Shown here: piece after piece, positions 17,821 to 26,048 of the stretch
Position numbering within the stretch: position 1 is the stretch's first letter
Layout of the letters: every line of letters begins with the position of its first letter
Assembly (NCBI GenBank): GCA_017556705.1
Contig: JAFYMG010000010.1
Location: forward strand, 124,001-188,000
Source of the DNA: Paludibacteraceae bacterium
GTDB lineage: Bacteria; Bacteroidota; Bacteroidia; Bacteroidales; Paludibacteraceae
DNA: 64,000 nt
Reading direction: 5' to 3'
Position numbers and translations under genes: made by a program
Notes under the pieces: model-generated
Databases searched by the model: none
Told to the model about the DNA's origin: nothing
Seen by the model: the letters and a program-made list of their open reading frames with translations, nothing else

Positions 17821-18840
17821 CTATTTCGTCTCCTCTGGCTTTTGAAATTTACGAGCAAGGTAGAGATATTCTTGAAAAAATGCCCAGAAAGGCAATGCGA
17901 TAAATCCAGTCAATGGTATGATAATCAGCTGCCAAACAAACTGCACTGAGTTATGGAATGCAGGATCTTTGATTGCCCAACGGATAATCAACCACGCCAC
18001 CCAAAGAGGCAAAGTAATGATACCCGAAAGCACAAACAATGGCGACAATACTATCAGCATCAAGAGTAGCAACCACTTAGGCATACGATGTTTGGGGAAC
18101 CAGTTGAATTTCCTAGGAGGATTTTTGCGAAGTTCTTCCCAGTTCTTTTCATAGTTCTCATCGTCTGGCACCCACATGATCTGCTCACGCATGCGGTTGG
18201 TCAATTCCTCACGCATAGCAAGGATGAGTTTAGGTTGCTCTAAATCAGCATGTTGAGCAATAAACTCGGTCATATTGATTGGTTTGCCAATATTGATAAT
18301 CAGTGTATCCCAAAGGTGGAACCAATCACTATACTCCAAGCCCACAGGCACGATATAGATTGGTTTTTCCTTACCAAACTTCTCGTTGGCACGCAGGGTA
18401 ATGCGGAAAATTCCCTTGCCCAGTGGCAAGAGCGAGTGCTTGGTGCGGTGAGTACCCTCCGGCAAGATGCAGAATGGTACGCCCTCGCCAAGCGTATCAA
18501 TAGCACGCTCCACCGTCTCATCGTTCTTGAGCACCTCACTTGCTCCATCGCGCATACGGCGGATAGGCATAATCTTCAAGAACCCCAAGATCTTGGCAAA
18601 TAATGGCTTACGGAAGATATCCGCACGTGCCACAAATACTTTTCTTTCGGAATTGATAGATAACACTGCAAGCGCATCTTGTAGCGCATTAGTGTGATTG
18701 GGAGCAAAGATGATAGCTCCATCTTGTGGAATATTCTCCTCGCCTACGTACTTCAAATGGCGGTACGAATGCCGGAACATCCAGTTCACCAGCGGGAGAA
18801 GGATTCGATAACCACGATTCTCATCATGTATATTTCTCAT
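17821..18840 (-). CDS. 1-acyl-sn-glycerol-3-phosphate acyltransferase-like protein (PlsC family)
   Basis: Membrane-associated acyltransferase predicted to transfer fatty acyl groups to a glycerophosphate or similar acceptor. Motif I is present as NHTNALQD (H-x4-D) near residue 50, motif III as LPEGTHR near residue 130, followed by the VPVGLEY segment. After the catalytic domain, about residues 235-330, comes an extra C-terminal region with two or three hydrophobic helices (LLLLMLIVLSPLFVLSG... and WQLIIIPLTGFIALPFW). That makes it longer than the 240-residue canonical PlsC and closer to the large Bacteroidetes paralogues. The exact acceptor cannot be told. It has a consensus promoter and heads the probable operon acyltransferase-DUF819-Omp85-barrel. 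Confidence 0.85.
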   Translation of the reverse strand: MRNIHDENRGYRILLPLVNWMFRHSYRHLKYVGEENIPQDGAIIFAPNHTNALQDALAVLSINSERKVFVARADIFRKPLFAKILGFLKIMPIRRMRDGASEVLKNDETVERAIDTLGEGVPFCILPEGTHRTKHSLLPLGKGIFRITLRANEKFGKEKPIYIVPVGLEYSDWFHLWDTLIINIGKPINMTEFIAQHADLEQPKLILAMREELTNRMREQIMWVPDDENYEKNWEELRKNPPRKFNWFPKHRMPKWLLLLMLIVLSPLFVLSGIITLPLWVAWLIIRWAIKDPAFHNSVQFVWQLIIIPLTGFIALPFWAFFQEYLYLARKFQKPEETK

Positions 18841-18867
18841 TTCTTCTCAGATTTTTATTCTGCGCTG

Positions 18868-18899
18868 CAAAGTTACAATTTTTTTTTGGAACAAGCAAA
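18868..18899 (-). promoter_or_regulatory. Promoter of the acyltransferase operon
   Basis: Minus strand TTTG (complement of 18896-18899), 20-base spacer, TAACTTTG (complement of 18868-18875), 27 bases before the ATG at 18840. Confidence 0.85.
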
Positions 18900-19026
18900 T
18901 ATTTGCAAAAAAAGTTACACTGCCATTTAGAATCGACTATGCAAGATAGGACAAAAATAGCAAGTGGTAACGGAGTGATATCGGATTTGGTAAAGGTTCG
19001 AAGAAAAGAATGATAAATGTATGTAG

Positions 19027-19060
19027 AAAAAAATAGAGGCACTCTTTCGAGCGCCTCTAT
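19027..19060 (-). terminator. Terminator of gapA
   Basis: Minus strand stem ATAGAGGCGCTC / GAGTGCCTCTAT with a GAAA loop (one G-T pair), followed by a run of seven T. It lies 22 bases after the gapA stop. Confidence 0.9.
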
Positions 19061-19081
19061 ATACCTTATATTATATAAGGA

Positions 19082-20104
<1,023 letters not shown>

Positions 20105-20128
20105 TTAAAAAAAATAATATTAATTTTG

Positions 20129-20213
20129 TTTCAAAGTTTCAAAGTTTCAGGGTTTTAAGACCCTATTCCTCAAAATCGGTGCAAAATTACAGAAAATTTG
20201 TGAAACGTGCAAA
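20129..20213 (-). promoter_or_regulatory. gapA promoter and structured leader
   Basis: TTTG (complement of 20210-20213), 20-base spacer and TAATTTTG (complement of 20182-20189) form the promoter. The about 80-base leader then holds a hairpin AGGGT-CTTAAA-ACCCT (20149-20164) and three head-to-tail copies of an 8-mer (TTTCAAAG, TTTCAAAG, TTTCAGGG on the + strand, 20129-20152). No known riboswitch is recognised. Confidence 0.75.
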
Positions 20214-20263
20214 TTTTTTTACTATTTGTTATTTTTGTTTTACAAAATTCGCCTATTTATGGG

Positions 20264-20923
20264 TTATTTTCGCCCAAAATCGGCTGGGATCTCTCCCCAA
20301 TGCTCTGTATCCCACTTGTAGATTGGTGTTGACCATGCATTTTCATGCAGCCATTTCTCTGCCGCACGAACAGCCAACAACAGGTCTTGATTCTTCACGC
20401 TCCACTCCAGTTTGGTTTTACATTGCTTCTGCCTTACCCATGAGATAGCCGTCTTGCTATCCGAGTACAATGCCCAATCCAATTTCTCTTTCTTCAAATA
20501 CGCCAAACCCAGCACCAATGCCAAAAACTCGCCGATATTATTCGTGCCATCCACATAGGGACCACGATGAAACACCTGCGTGCCTGTATCGGCTATCACA
20601 CCACGGAACTCCATCAATCCAGGATTACCCGAGCAGGCTGCATCTACCGCCAAGGCAGGGAGGATGGGAGAAGAGGACGCTTCGCTATAGGTTAAAGGAC
20701 GGCACTGCGTGCCTATAGGATGCTCGCAATGCGAACTATGGGACGTAGTGATATAATCTTCGGGAGTGCCTGCGAACGCTTTCTCAGCTTCTTCGCGGGT
20801 GGCAAAACCTTTGTATTTGGCCGCGACGCCTTTCACTTGCGCCTCGCATGCAGCCCACGAGTCGTATATGCCCGCCTCGCGCCCTTGCCAAACCACATAA
20901 AATTTTGCTTTTTGTTTTGCCAT
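20264..20923 (-). CDS. rnhA: Ribonuclease H with N-terminal viroplasmin-like RNA/DNA hybrid-binding domain
   Basis: Cleaves RNA in RNA-DNA hybrids. The ATG at 20923 (MAKQKAKFYVVW) gives 219 residues; an upstream ATG at 20938 is less likely because family members start at this point. Residues 3-50 form the Caulimovirus viroplasmin-type hybrid-binding domain (KFYVVWQGREAGIYDSW ... GFATREEAEKAF), as in eukaryotic-type RNase H1. The catalytic domain has D in AVDAACSGNPG, E in IGEFLALVLGL, D in LYSDSKTAISW and the final D in IPADFGRK. The linker between the two domains (residues about 60-83) is encoded by three palindromic units. Located just downstream of tRNA-Arg(CCT), possibly on the same transcript. 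Confidence 0.93.
   Translation of the reverse strand: MAKQKAKFYVVWQGREAGIYDSWAACEAQVKGVAAKYKGFATREEAEKAFAGTPEDYITTSHSSHCEHPIGTQCRPLTYSEASSSPILPALAVDAACSGNPGLMEFRGVIADTGTQVFHRGPYVDGTNNIGEFLALVLGLAYLKKEKLDWALYSDSKTAISWVRQKQCKTKLEWSVKNQDLLLAVRAAEKWLHENAWSTPIYKWDTEHWGEIPADFGRK
20675..20743. repeat. Three tandem palindromic units in the RNase H linker
   Basis: On the minus (gene) strand: TCCCATAG + TTCGC-ATT-GCGAG + CA; TCCTATAG + GCAC-GCA-GTGC + CG; TCC-TTTAAC-CTATAG + CG-AAG-CG + TCC. All are in frame and code for the linker between the hybrid-binding and catalytic domains. Confidence 0.85.
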
Positions 20924-20946
20924 GTGAGAAAAATGCACTATCTTTG
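20916..20946 (+). promoter_or_regulatory. Plus-strand promoter antisense to tRNA-Arg(CCT)
   Basis: TTTG (20916-20919), 19-base spacer, TATCTTTG (20939-20946). Transcription would start about 20953, cross the minus-strand tRNA in antisense, and could reach the DUF2461 gene at 21172, which has no nearer promoter. Confidence 0.55.
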
Positions 20947-20958
20947 CACAGATTTTTG

Positions 20959-21030
20959 TAGTCTCATCGGGAATCGAACCCGAATCTAAGTCTTAGGAGG
21001 ACCTTATTCTATCCATTGAACTATGAGACC
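20959..21030 (-). tRNA. tRNA-Arg (anticodon CCT)
   Basis: 72-nt cloverleaf on the minus strand: acceptor GGTCTCA/TGAGACT (terminal G-T), D stem GTTC/GAAT, anticodon stem AGGTC/GACTT with loop CTCCTAA, T stem TCGGG/CCCGA, discriminator A, CCA not encoded. Decodes AGG. Confidence 0.93.
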
Positions 21031-21096
21031 TCGTCGGAATTGGTTTGCGAGAAAGAAACGCGCTCTGCGCATTTGGCTCGCCGCCATCCCTCCTCT

Positions 21097-21126
21097 CCCA
21101 AAAAATTAAATTTTTCGGGGACCCCG
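21097..21126. repeat. AAAAAT-arm palindrome with CGGGGACCCCG box (copy 1)
   Basis: CCC-A, arms AAAAAT/ATTTTT around loop TAA, then the self-complementary box CGGGGACCCCG. The same arms and the same box, with a different loop, are inserted in mraZ (48687-48722). Here it lies between tRNA-Arg(CCT) and its promoter. Confidence 0.75.
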
Positions 21127-21146
21127 TTAAAAACAGGAATCGGCTG

Positions 21147-21154
21147 CAAAGGTA
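21147..21154 (-). promoter_or_regulatory. Probable promoter of tRNA-Arg(CCT)
   Basis: Minus strand TACCTTTG (complement of 21147-21154) fits the -7 box; the -33 region is poor. It would give a 110-base leader to the tRNA that contains the AAAAAT palindrome. Confidence 0.6.
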
Positions 21155-21171
21155 CGAAAAATAAATGATAT

Positions 21172-21852
21172 ATGAAAGAGATACTGGATTTTTTAGCAGA
21201 ATTAGCCTGCAATAACAACCGCGAATGGTTTAACGAACATAAAGATTGGTATATCCGTTGCCATAAACATTTTGAGCAATTCACTGCTCAATGGCTCGAA
21301 CGGCTAGTGGAGATTGACCCTGAGTTAGCAGGACTACAACCCAAAGACTGCATTTGGCGCATCTATCGCGATGTACGATTTTCGCACGACAAACGCCCAT
21401 TCAAAGAGTGGTTTGGCGTTTTTCCCGCAGTCAAAGGTGGTCGCAAAAGCGACCGAGGAGGCTACTACATCCATCTACAACCTGAGCAATGTATGTTTGG
21501 CGGAGGCATCTGGTGCCCCAACAAAGACCTGCTTTTGGCACTACGCAAAGAGGTGTTTGCCAACTATGATGAAGTAGAAGATATATTTGCCAACCCACTG
21601 ACCAATAAATACTTCCAAGATTTCAACACCGATTATATGCTCAAAAAAGTGCCACAGGGATTCCCTGCGGACTTTGTGCATGCTGATTGGCTAAAGCGCA
21701 AGTGTTTTACCTTCTCCACCCCGCTGACGGATGAACAAGTTTGCGCACCCGATTTCTTGGATCTAGCCACCGAGATCTCCCGCGCTGCTAAGCCCATCAA
21801 CGATTTCTTGAATTACACATTTGAAGAATACGGAGAGTTTCCCGATAGATAG
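21172..21852 (+). CDS. DUF2461-family protein (TIGR02453)
   Basis: A 226-residue cytoplasmic protein of the DUF2461 family, conserved in many bacteria and fungi but without a defined activity. Typical features are the N-terminal FLAELACNNNREWFNEHKD segment (the family's N-N-x-x-x-W-F motif), the RIYRDVRFSHDKRPFKEW block (residues about 63-82) and GGGYYIHLQP-like sequence (here RGGYYIHLQPEQ). Charged and aromatic residues in these blocks are the conserved ones in the family. It stands alone between a tRNA and a bidirectional terminator shared with rpsO. Start ATG at 21172 follows directly on a short AT-rich leader. Confidence 0.88.
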   Translation: MKEILDFLAELACNNNREWFNEHKDWYIRCHKHFEQFTAQWLERLVEIDPELAGLQPKDCIWRIYRDVRFSHDKRPFKEWFGVFPAVKGGRKSDRGGYYIHLQPEQCMFGGGIWCPNKDLLLALRKEVFANYDEVEDIFANPLTNKYFQDFNTDYMLKKVPQGFPADFVHADWLKRKCFTFSTPLTDEQVCAPDFLDLATEISRAAKPINDFLNYTFEEYGEFPDR

Positions 21853-21876
21853 ACTATTCGTGAAAAGATAAAAAAT

Positions 21877-21903
21877 AAAAGCCGCTGAAATTCAGCGGCT
21901 TTT
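21877..21903. terminator. Bidirectional terminator between DUF2461 gene and rpsO
   Basis: Stem AAAAGCCGCTG (21877-21887) with CAGCGGCTTTT (21893-21903), flanked by A-rich and T-rich runs; serves both convergent genes. Confidence 0.92.
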
Positions 21904-21921
21904 GTTGTTAAAGCGATGGGA

Positions 21922-22191
21922 TTACTTACGGATACCCAACTCTTTGATGATAGCACGATAACGCTCGATGTCTTTTGCCTTCAAGTAATCGAGCAAACGA
22001 CGACGCTTACCTACCAACATTGTCAAAGCGCGCTCTGTACCGAAGTCCTTGTGGTTCTTCTTCAAGTGCTCTGTCAAGTGGTTAATACGGAAAGTGAAAA
22101 GAGCGATTTGGCTCTCTGCAGAACCAGTGTTCTTAGCGTCATTGCCATACTTAGCAAAGAGTTCTGCTTTTTTCTCTGATGTCAAATACAT
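21922..22191 (-). CDS. rpsO: 30S ribosomal protein S15
   Basis: Binds the central domain of 16S rRNA and helps form the platform of the small subunit. 89 residues, the standard length, with the helical pattern and conserved QIALFTFRINHLTEHLK, HKDFGTERAL and LVGKRRRLLDYLK segments. Codon use is that of a highly expressed gene. The leader of about 90 bases between promoter and start is a plausible place for S15 autoregulation, but no known motif is recognised. Transcribed alone. Confidence 0.98.
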   Translation of the reverse strand: MYLTSEKKAELFAKYGNDAKNTGSAESQIALFTFRINHLTEHLKKNHKDFGTERALTMLVGKRRRLLDYLKAKDIERYRAIIKELGIRK

Positions 22192-22287
22192 TTGTAATTG
22201 ATATTTAATTAGTTAAACAATAATGACCTCGCATGATGCTATGATCCAAACGATGTCACATCTATCTGCTTTTTTCAAAAGCGGCTG

Positions 22288-22319
22288 CAAAAGTACTGCT
22301 TTTTTTGCACATACACAAA
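22288..22319 (-). promoter_or_regulatory. Promoter of rpsO
   Basis: Minus strand TTTG (complement of 22316-22319), 20-base spacer, TACTTTTG (complement of 22288-22295). It starts only 40 bases below the end of the upstream gene, and no terminator is visible between them. Confidence 0.85.
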
Positions 22320-22359
22320 CATTTGTGCAAAAAAGTGCCATTTTTTGCTATTTTACAGT

Positions 22360-23268
22360 TTATTTCTTGATTTCAAATGGGAAAGAGCCAATTAGTTCAC
22401 CATCTACGAAGAAATCCGCATTGTAGATTCCGGTCTGAAGAATCTCCTCTACCAACCAATATAGTGAGCCCGAAATCTCTTCACCCGCGTACTCAAACTC
22501 CTTGGACACAGAATATGCAATCTCCTTATTCTCAAACTTAAATACATCGTTGATATTCTTCTGCATCACTTCACCATCAGGGCGAGTAATACGCAGATAA
22601 AGCATCTTCATACCTGGTTTACTGGTAACATTGCGACCAATCGTATAATCAAATTGCAGTTTCAAGATTTGGTTATAGATAGTCGTTTTACGATCACGCT
22701 TATTCAGCGGAATCATTTCAAAACGACTAATCTCCAACATCGAAGCACGCGAAACCACTTCCGCTAATTGTGTACGCTCTTTCTCCAGTTGTTTCGCTTC
22801 GCGAACTACAACCTGGTATTGTTGTTTAACTTCCTTATTCTCTTGAACTAATTGCTTGTTCGCACGATCTAGTGAGTCAATCTGTTGCACATAACTCACC
22901 ATCACTTCACGCACAGTCGCCAACTCTTTTTTTAGTTCGGCAATACGGCGAGCATTCGTAGCTTTGGTGATACGCAATTCTTCCAAGAGGTCTTGTACAC
23001 GTTGTTGCTCTTGTGTAAGCAGTGCTACCAAAGAGTCGTTATGAATTTCAGTTGTTTGATAGCCATCAAATTGCACAGCAAAATCTTCGTATTCATCTGC
23101 CAATTGCTCTTTTTCAAACTCCATCATTTCGACAATCTCTTTTACTTCTGTCTTTTTCTGTTGGTATTGCCACGCTAGAAATGCGGACACGCCGAGCAAT
23201 ACCACAAGCGCGACAATCAAAACAACAAGCACAACATGCTTAGAGTCTTTTTTATTTTTTTCAGCCAT
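22360..23268 (-). CDS. Single-pass membrane protein with long coiled coil, unknown function
   Basis: 302 residues, not assigned to a named family. A short basic cytoplasmic tail (MAEKNKKDSKH) precedes one transmembrane helix (residues 12-33, VVLVVLIVALVVLLGVSAFL). Residues about 40-180 form a strongly predicted coiled coil rich in E, Q, K and L heptads. The C-terminal third (about 190-302) is a beta-rich globular part with KMLYLRITRPDGEVM and GIYNADFFVDGELIGSFPFEIK, which looks like an immunoglobulin-like or sandwich domain. The topology suggests an envelope protein with its C-terminus in the periplasm. It follows murF by 4 bases, so co-expression with peptidoglycan synthesis genes is likely. 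Confidence 0.75.
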   Translation of the reverse strand: MAEKNKKDSKHVVLVVLIVALVVLLGVSAFLAWQYQQKKTEVKEIVEMMEFEKEQLADEYEDFAVQFDGYQTTEIHNDSLVALLTQEQQRVQDLLEELRITKATNARRIAELKKELATVREVMVSYVQQIDSLDRANKQLVQENKEVKQQYQVVVREAKQLEKERTQLAEVVSRASMLEISRFEMIPLNKRDRKTTIYNQILKLQFDYTIGRNVTSKPGMKMLYLRITRPDGEVMQKNINDVFKFENKEIAYSVSKEFEYAGEEISGSLYWLVEEILQTGIYNADFFVDGELIGSFPFEIKK

Positions 23269-23272
23269 AATA

Positions 23273-24538
23273 TTATAATACGTCTAAAAGTTTTTCCATT
23301 TGGGTGCTACGAGAGCCCTTCAGAAGGATACTTTTTCCCTTCAATGGTGGTTGCTCCTCGAAGTGCTTATGCAGCAATTCCACATTCTCAAACACAGGGT
23401 ATGGCGAAGTGGTTTGCAGATATTCCTCGCCTACCAAGAATACCGTATCCGCTTTGCGCTCTGCCAACATATTCACGATATTCTGGTGCTCCAAGTGGGA
23501 ATACTCGCCCAACTCACGCATAGCGCCTAGGATATATGTATCGCCCTTAAAAGCGTTTATTGCAGCCTGCATAGATGTTGGATTGGCATTGTATGCATCC
23601 ACAATCAGTTGGTTGTTAGCCGTTTGCATAGCCTGAGAACGATTGTTAGTTGGCACATATTGGCGAATTGCCTCCAATGCTTGTTCACGTGAAACGCCAA
23701 AATACTCACCCACACAGATAGCCGCTGACACATTCTCCGCATTGTATTCCCCAACAAGATGTGTGCCACTTGGCATGGTGCCAGTCGCGTAAGCGACTAG
23801 GCGGCTATTGGACGCCGCATCAGCAGCTATTGGACGCCCACTTTGTGGGCTATTGGATATAGGCAGGGAAGACAATGCACTATCGTGCATAGAGGCAAGA
23901 TAAGGATTGTCAGCATTGCGGAAGATGGTGCCTTGATGAGCTACGAGGTAATCGTAGAGTTCGCGTTTGGTGCGTTGTACGCCTTCAAACGAGCCAAAGC
24001 CCTCTAAGTGGGCACGCCCCACATTGGTAATAAGTCCGTAGTTGGGCTCAGCAATATCCACTAGTTCCTTAATATCCCCAGGGTGCGATGCTCCCATCTC
24101 TACAATAGCGAGTTCGTGTGCGCGCGTGATTTGTAATAAGGTGAGAGGCACACCTATCTGATTATTGAGATTGCCTTGGGTATAGTGGAGGTTGTATTGG
24201 GTGGAAAGAACGGTAGCTAAAAGCTCTTTGGTGGTTGTCTTTCCATTGGTGCCAGTGATGCCAATGATTGGTAAACCCAACTCGCGACGCCAAGCGCGTG
24301 CCAAGTCTTGCAGAGCGAGTAAAGTATTGGGAACCAATAATGTACCATCGGGCAAAGCGTATTCAGGGTTATCAATTACAGCCAATGAAGCACCGCTTTC
24401 GAGGGCTTGTTTGGCAAACTTATTGCCATCAAAACGCTCGCCATGCAATGCAAAGAACACGCAACCTGCTGGCAGATTGCGTGTATCTGTACTCACTGAA
24501 AGTGAGGAATTATTTCTTATTAGGAAGTTCCAATCCAT
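23273..24538 (-). CDS. murF: UDP-N-acetylmuramoyl-tripeptide--D-alanyl-D-alanine ligase
   Basis: Adds D-Ala-D-Ala to UDP-MurNAc-tripeptide, completing the cytoplasmic pentapeptide precursor. 421 residues. The N-terminal substrate domain contains STDTRNLPAGCVFFAL, the ATP-binding loop is GITGTNGKTTTKE (residues about 93-105), then VGRAHLEGFGS, the C-terminal domain carries the VDAYNANPTSM motif (near residue 310). Residues about 227-252 (SPQSGRPIAADAASNSR...) correspond to three palindromic units and have no counterpart that I know in the family. The start overlaps the preceding MFS gene by 29 bases, implying coupling. The other mur genes lie 15-25 kb away in the division cluster. Confidence 0.95.
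   Translation of the reverse strand: MDWNFLIRNNSSLSVSTDTRNLPAGCVFFALHGERFDGNKFAKQALESGASLAVIDNPEYALPDGTLLVPNTLLALQDLARAWRRELGLPIIGITGTNGKTTTKELLATVLSTQYNLHYTQGNLNNQIGVPLTLLQITRAHELAIVEMGASHPGDIKELVDIAEPNYGLITNVGRAHLEGFGSFEGVQRTKRELYDYLVAHQGTIFRNADNPYLASMHDSALSSLPISNSPQSGRPIAADAASNSRLVAYATGTMPSGTHLVGEYNAENVSAAICVGEYFGVSREQALEAIRQYVPTNNRSQAMQTANNQLIVDAYNANPTSMQAAINAFKGDTYILGAMRELGEYSHLEHQNIVNMLAERKADTVFLVGEEYLQTTSPYPVFENVELLHKHFEEQPPLKGKSILLKGSRSTQMEKLLDVL
23781..23857. repeat. Three tandem palindromic units inside murF
   Basis: On the minus (gene) strand: TCCAATAG + CCCAC-AAA-GTGGG + CG; TCCAATAG + CTGC-TGAT-GCGG + CG; TCCAATAG followed by CCGCCTAG + TCGC-TTAC-GCGA + CTGG. The first stem is the same as one in the M16 peptidase array (53391-53403). 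All are translated in frame. Confidence 0.85.
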
Positions 24539-25883
24539 ATCCTTTCTTCTTATCTTCGACCTTCAAAGCAAGGCTGAGCAAGAATGCCAAGACGCCAAAT
24601 GAAGCGAAGACAATCATTGGAACGACATAGCCGTTGGTAGAAACGCGGAGCGTACCAATCAACATTGGCACCAAGCACAAGCCAATATTTTGTACCCAGA
24701 AAATCAAGCAATATGCAGAGCCGAGAATTTTCTCATCAATAATCTTTGGAACAGATGGCCACATAGATGCTGGCACCAAAGAGAAACTAACACCCAACAC
24801 CAAAATAGTGCAGAGAGCCAAGGTCTTGTTTGGGAAAGCTGGCAATACAAATGCGAAGATACTATGGCATACCACCATGATAACTGCGCCAATCATCATC
24901 ATCGAAGCACCTTTACCCTTATAGTCGATAAACATACCGAGGAATGGGGTCAAGACCATCGCCAAGATAGGGAACCACTTGAACAAACCAGATGCCTCTG
25001 CGTTGCTAATCATCAAAGTCTCCTCGAGGAAGTTAGTCGCAAAGCGTTGGAATGGGAAGATAGCCGAATAATACAACACGCACAAGAGGGCGATGATCCA
25101 GAACATCTTGCTGGAGAAGATCTTACCAAGGTCAGACACATGGAACTCCTCCTCTGGGTCAGACATATCAGTACTCTCGCCAATAGCCACGAGTTGCTTG
25201 TCGAACTTGGTGTCCATGATCGTGAACACGAAGAAGTTGAGCAAGCCAACCACGAGCAACAGAGCTGCGAAGAGCAAAGATGCCACTACAGAAGGATTAC
25301 CGTTGACAGCGAAGTGTTGGCTGATTGCAGGTGAGAACGCCATAGCAGCGAACACACCAATACGAGCGATAGCCATCTCAAGACCCATAGCGAGCGCCAT
25401 CTCCTTGCCTTTGAACCACTTAGCGAGGATCTTACTAACGGTAGTACCTGCCATCTCGCAGCCACAACCGAAGATCATGAAGCCGAACGCAGCCATCTTA
25501 GCCGAACCTGGCATAGCAGTCCACCAAGAGTTGAGCCATACGATACTGTTGGCATCAAACCAGTCGGAGATACCAATATACTTGATAGACGCACCCAACA
25601 CCATCAAGCCCGCAGACAGCAAGCCAGTAAAGCGAACGCCCATCTTATCCAAAATGATTCCCGCGAAAATGAGGAAACCGAAGACACAAAGGATATATTC
25701 CGCAGATGCGTAGGTGCCGAAGACGCCTTGATCCCAACCAAGAGTGTCATTCAAGACAGATGCTAAAGGAGAAAGGATGTCCACAAACATGTAAGCAAAG
25801 AACATCATCGATGCTACCAAGAAGAGGACTGTCCAACGCGCAAATGCTGAGTCGCGGAGAGTATTTTGCATTTTTTGTACCAT
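24510..25883 (-). CDS. Major facilitator superfamily transporter
   Basis: A 457-residue inner-membrane protein with about twelve hydrophobic helices. After the first helix pair comes IILDKMGVRFTGLLSAGLMVLG, fitting the MFS loop 2-3 signature (G-x-x-x-D-R/K-x-G-R/K). A charged central loop (about residues 215-245, TMDTKFDKQLVAIGESTDMSDPEEEF) separates the two halves. The substrate cannot be read from the sequence; the overall look is that of nitrate/oxalate-type or uncharacterised Bacteroidetes MFS carriers. The stop overlaps the murF start. An in-frame ATG four codons downstream (MQNTLRDSAF) is an equally possible start. Preceded by the small gene at 25912-26037. Confidence 0.88.
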   Translation of the reverse strand: MVQKMQNTLRDSAFARWTVLFLVASMMFFAYMFVDILSPLASVLNDTLGWDQGVFGTYASAEYILCVFGFLIFAGIILDKMGVRFTGLLSAGLMVLGASIKYIGISDWFDANSIVWLNSWWTAMPGSAKMAAFGFMIFGCGCEMAGTTVSKILAKWFKGKEMALAMGLEMAIARIGVFAAMAFSPAISQHFAVNGNPSVVASLLFAALLLVVGLLNFFVFTIMDTKFDKQLVAIGESTDMSDPEEEFHVSDLGKIFSSKMFWIIALLCVLYYSAIFPFQRFATNFLEETLMISNAEASGLFKWFPILAMVLTPFLGMFIDYKGKGASMMMIGAVIMVVCHSIFAFVLPAFPNKTLALCTILVLGVSFSLVPASMWPSVPKIIDEKILGSAYCLIFWVQNIGLCLVPMLIGTLRVSTNGYVVPMIVFASFGVLAFLLSLALKVEDKKKGYGLELPNKK

Positions 25884-25911
25884 AGTTATGTAGAATTATG
25901 TAGAGTTGTAT

Positions 25912-26037
25912 TTACAACGCTTCGTCCTCTGGTTTTTCAACCAAGGGACGAGGCATATTTTTTTTCTTTTTCTTCAACCATGCTGCTTTACGACGTTCGT
26001 ATTCAGCATAGTGAGATTCCAAATATCCGTCAGCCAA
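25912..26037 (-). CDS. Small conserved-looking basic protein (41 residues, TTG start)
   Basis: An overlooked reading frame between ompH and the MFS gene. With a TTG start at 26037 it gives 41 residues: it begins M-A-D-G-Y-L-E-S-H-Y-A-E-Y-E-R-R, continues with the lysine run KAAWLKKKKKN and ends in KPEDEAL. From memory, many Bacteroidales genomes encode small proteins starting MADNYLE and rich in lysine, which supports both the frame and the TTG start; this needs a database check. It is amphipathic and helical at the N-terminus, has no signal peptide or membrane segment, and may bind nucleic acid or ribosomes, but its role is unknown. It starts 11 bases after the ompH stop, so it would be co-translated in the operon. 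Confidence 0.65.
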   Translation of the reverse strand: MADGYLESHYAEYERRKAAWLKKKKKNMPRPLVEKPEDEAL

Positions 26038-26048
26038 AATATTCGGGA

